A stretch of DNA of 64,000 nucleotides from Pyropia yezoensis (taxonomy: Eukaryota > Rhodophyta > Bangiophyceae > Bangiales > Bangiaceae): assembly GCA_009829735.1 (NCBI GenBank), contig CM020618.1, positions 16,663,346-16,727,345 on the forward strand, read 5' to 3'. The translations under genes were made by a program, and so were the position numbers. A model generated the notes under the pieces. That model saw nothing but the letters and a program-made list of their open reading frames with translations. It was not told the origin of the DNA and made no database searches. Every line of letters starts with the position of its first letter. Position 1 is the first letter of the stretch. This document shows, one piece after another, positions 61,546-64,000 of this stretch.

Positions 61546-63480
61546 TCGTTCAAAGAACCGACGGGCCCGCGCCAGTCGGTCCGCAGCTCGCCGAGCACAA
61601 TTGAAGTGTACTGCGATTCAGGGATCCTATTGCCCGCAGGCTTGCTCCTGTGCATCTTTACAGCACTGGACTTGCTCTCGCGATCCCGTGCCCCTTCACA
61701 TGACGGCGAGACACGCCATTGTCCCTAGATCTCCGCGGTAGATTCTGGTGCAGCCGCCGCCACCGCTGACGGCACCCCTGCTGAGCTCTCATCTGTGCTC
61801 GCCTTTGTCGCTTCTCGGGAACCCGCCTGTCGGCTAGGACAAGTCGCTAGGGGGGGAGCCTGATGAGATACGTTGTCTCCCGGGTTTGGCTATCCTGCTT
61901 GCCCATGGACGGAGTGATGGGGGGCGGTGGAGGGTATATGTGGAGAAGAGAGGACGCGATGCCAGCAGTGGCGAGCAGGTGCGACCTTGTGTGGCTACCC
62001 GGCTGGGGCTGAGTGGTGTCGTGTGGGAACTGACGCATCCATGTGAGTGTCGCTTTTTACGTCTACGCGAGGTCTGTTGTTCTTTGCGTCGGGCTCCCCG
62101 TCTTCCTCTCCTTCTTTCGGTCCTCTGACCAACAGGTGTGAACGGGGGGAGAGCGGGTGCCCCGCTACCTGCGTGGCACTCTCTCTGCATTTCTCTTCAT
62201 ACCAGATCTGAGAGGAACGCAATGTACGTTGTCGACCCTGCTCGGCCTCACTGCGCGCTTTCGGGAGGTCATCAGTGATGACATGGCGCGTAAGGGGCTG
62301 GGGGGGCGGGAGGACGACGTGCGAATGCCCCGCAGTCGAAAGTTTCTTCATGTTTTTGACTACGGCTAAAGTACAAAAAATGTTCACATTGGACTCATTC
62401 CAATACATCTCTTTTGGAAATGGAGCACAACGGACGGAAGGTAGCGCAATCGACATATCTCGGAACCACGGTCCTGGCAGTATGGCCAACTGAACGATGC
62501 TCAAAGCCAAAGAACCTGATGTTTCTACGGTCATGCGCCACATGTGCTCACATGGAAAGAAATATAACCAAGTTCGTCCTTCACTCCTTTTCTCTGGAGG
62601 TGATCAGCCCATGCCTCACGCGTTTGTGATGACCGCGGCGGGGGAACGAGCTTCCTCGTAGCAGGGAAGAGAAGTGATCGGACGCGGGGAGGGGATCGAG
62701 TCACGGCGACGTCTGTTTCATCGGCCGGGGTCCGGTACACGGCTGGGGCATGGGGCAAGGTAACGGCGAGAGTGCGGATGAAGAGGACAGGGGAAAGGTC
62801 GCAGAGTAACAGGGCAGAGCACGAGCGTAGCTACTGCGTTTGGGCCACGAAAGGCAGGCGCCTGCGAGCAGGGTAGTGGGGCGATGGCGTTAGCGCTCCC
62901 GTCCACAAGACAGTGCACCCCTCGCTTTCGTGTGAATGAGAGCGCTGCCTTCGCAAACTCTTGCCTTTGTGCTTGTTTACAGCTGGAGTTCCCTGAAGAG
63001 ACGACACGACTTGATTGCCAGTACTGCGTTTGTCTCCGACGTGTGCTCAGGGTGCGCACTTGGTGGGTAAGTACTTGTGCCCAGATGCCAACGGGTCTTC
63101 AGTCGTCGACCCCTACTGCAACGCACTAGATTTGCGGCTTACCTTTATCACGGATCCATGTAGTTCCGTGGGAATGGGCTGTTTCTATATATCTGTCCCG
63201 CCCCCTGTACTGCATGGAATGCACGACTCGTTCAAGTCTTGGGGACCGTTGCAGTATGGGGAGAAATTGAGCCCATGTTCAGAAATAGCTCCATGGTCAT
63301 GGCTGATCATGGAACAATATTAGTCATAGTCCAAATCCTTGGGGGTCCGCTTGATCCTGGGGGGACTGGGGGGGACACACCCCCACAGACGCAATCCGGG
63401 GGGGTCGCGGTCCCCCCAGGTCGAATGAGCGTAGATTACGCCTGTGGTTGAACGGGTCGGAACAGAGCGCAGTGAGAGCC
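61546..63480. other. No supported gene, mixed composition
   Basis: Short frames on both strands have ordinary composition but no recognised domain. A lower-GC part (62330-62600) has frames at 62275-62493 and 62414-62629 that may be transposon remains. A short inverted pair, CCTGGGGGGAC at 63356-63366 and GTCCCCCCAGG at 63410-63420, encloses a G/C-rich 65-bp segment. Confidence 0.4.
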
Positions 63481-64000
63481 CATGGCTCGCGACCGAGTCA
63501 CGCGCTCGCCCGTGCCAGCCCCCCGGTGGCCCGTCAGATGGCCACCCGGCCACCCGCGGCCTGCCCGGCCCGCCCGCCCGTGCCAGCTCTGCGGCGCAGC
63601 TGCCCGCCCGTGGGCGTGGCCACAGCCCGCCTGCCGGCCGGACGGCGGGCCGGCGGGCCGGTCGGCTAGCTAGCCGCCCGTCGGGGCGCGCGCGGCCGGC
63701 CGGCCGGCACAGCAGCCCTGAGACCGCCGCGGCAGCTGCAGCTTGCCGCCGCCGCCGCCGGCCGCGCGCCGATACGCGAGACCCGAAGAGCGGGCTTGGG
63801 GGGGGGACGCGGGCGGGCTAGCGCAACGGTGCTCACGTCCCCGCCTCCCCCCCCCACCCCCAACCCTGATGTCGACATCCCACCGTTGGTCCTCGGCAGT
63901 GGGGGCAGGGCAGTGGCGTGTCGCTGGGCAGCGGTCCTTAAATGCCCGCCCCCGTCGACGGATGCCCGCCAGTGGACCGCCGCAGCGGCCGCGGGGCAGT
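63481..64000. other. GC-rich edge of another gene island
   Basis: Composition rises again to the extreme GC of the gene island, with CCGCC/CGGCC repeats. Plus frames at 63444-63821 are low-complexity and unsupported. The window ends before a gene can be identified. Confidence 0.4.

Overview
The window looks like nuclear DNA of a very GC-rich eukaryotic alga. A bangiophyte red alga (Porphyra/Pyropia-like) is my best guess, but this is inference. The evidence is compact, mostly single-exon genes with high third-position GC, long C and G homopolymers between genes, a plastid-type NUMOD3 protein, a mitoribosomal mS38 gene, one gene with 40-54 bp GT..AG introns, and several families of chromovirus-like LTR retrotransposons. 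No rRNA, tRNA, CRISPR or bacterial operon structure was seen. One 500-base run of N (48941-49440) is an assembly gap.

Layout. 1-7974: lower-GC DNA with no confident gene, only eroded coding-like pieces and a 94-bp tandem duplication. 7975-18064: a gene island on alternating strands: NUMOD3 protein (+), mS38 (-), phosphatidylinositol transfer protein (+), TLC-domain membrane protein (-), U1-type zinc-finger/RS protein (+), and a low-complexity protein of unknown function (-). Neighbours are convergent or divergent, so the roughly 0.6-1.5 kb gaps between divergent pairs are probably shared promoters. 20873-24229: a four-exon Plavaka/CACTA-like DDE transposase. 25008-31580: a decayed Ty3/gypsy element of family 1 (copy A) whose 3' part is replaced by the 3' end of family 2. 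32870-33935: two adjacent TA-flanked DNA transposons. 35213-35893: a secreted protein gene with a TATA box. 38253-39373: an inverted-repeat transposon. 40406-41325: a HAD phosphatase gene with a frameshift. 41353-48940: family 1 copy B. 49441-58170: a nearly intact family 2 element on the minus strand. 58171-60073: a DIRS-like tyrosine-recombinase element, interrupted by or abutting family 2. 60761-61545: the 3' end of a third chromovirus. The remainder to 64000 has no supported gene.

The most interesting system is in the retrotransposons. In all three gag-bearing copies (two families), gag ends with the heptamer GGGAAAC in the frame G-GGA-AAC, one codon before the stop, and pol lies in the -1 frame. 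This is the arrangement expected for programmed -1 frameshifting. Downstream of integrase, family 2 carries an uninterrupted antisense ORF of at least 650 codons. Its N-terminus is visible in the truncated family 2 piece at 30706-31239, where its ATG lies inside the LTR. Family 1 copy B also has the C-terminal end of a possibly related antisense ORF at 48776-48940, next to four 24-bp units that each form a hairpin. Both families have the same primer-binding site.
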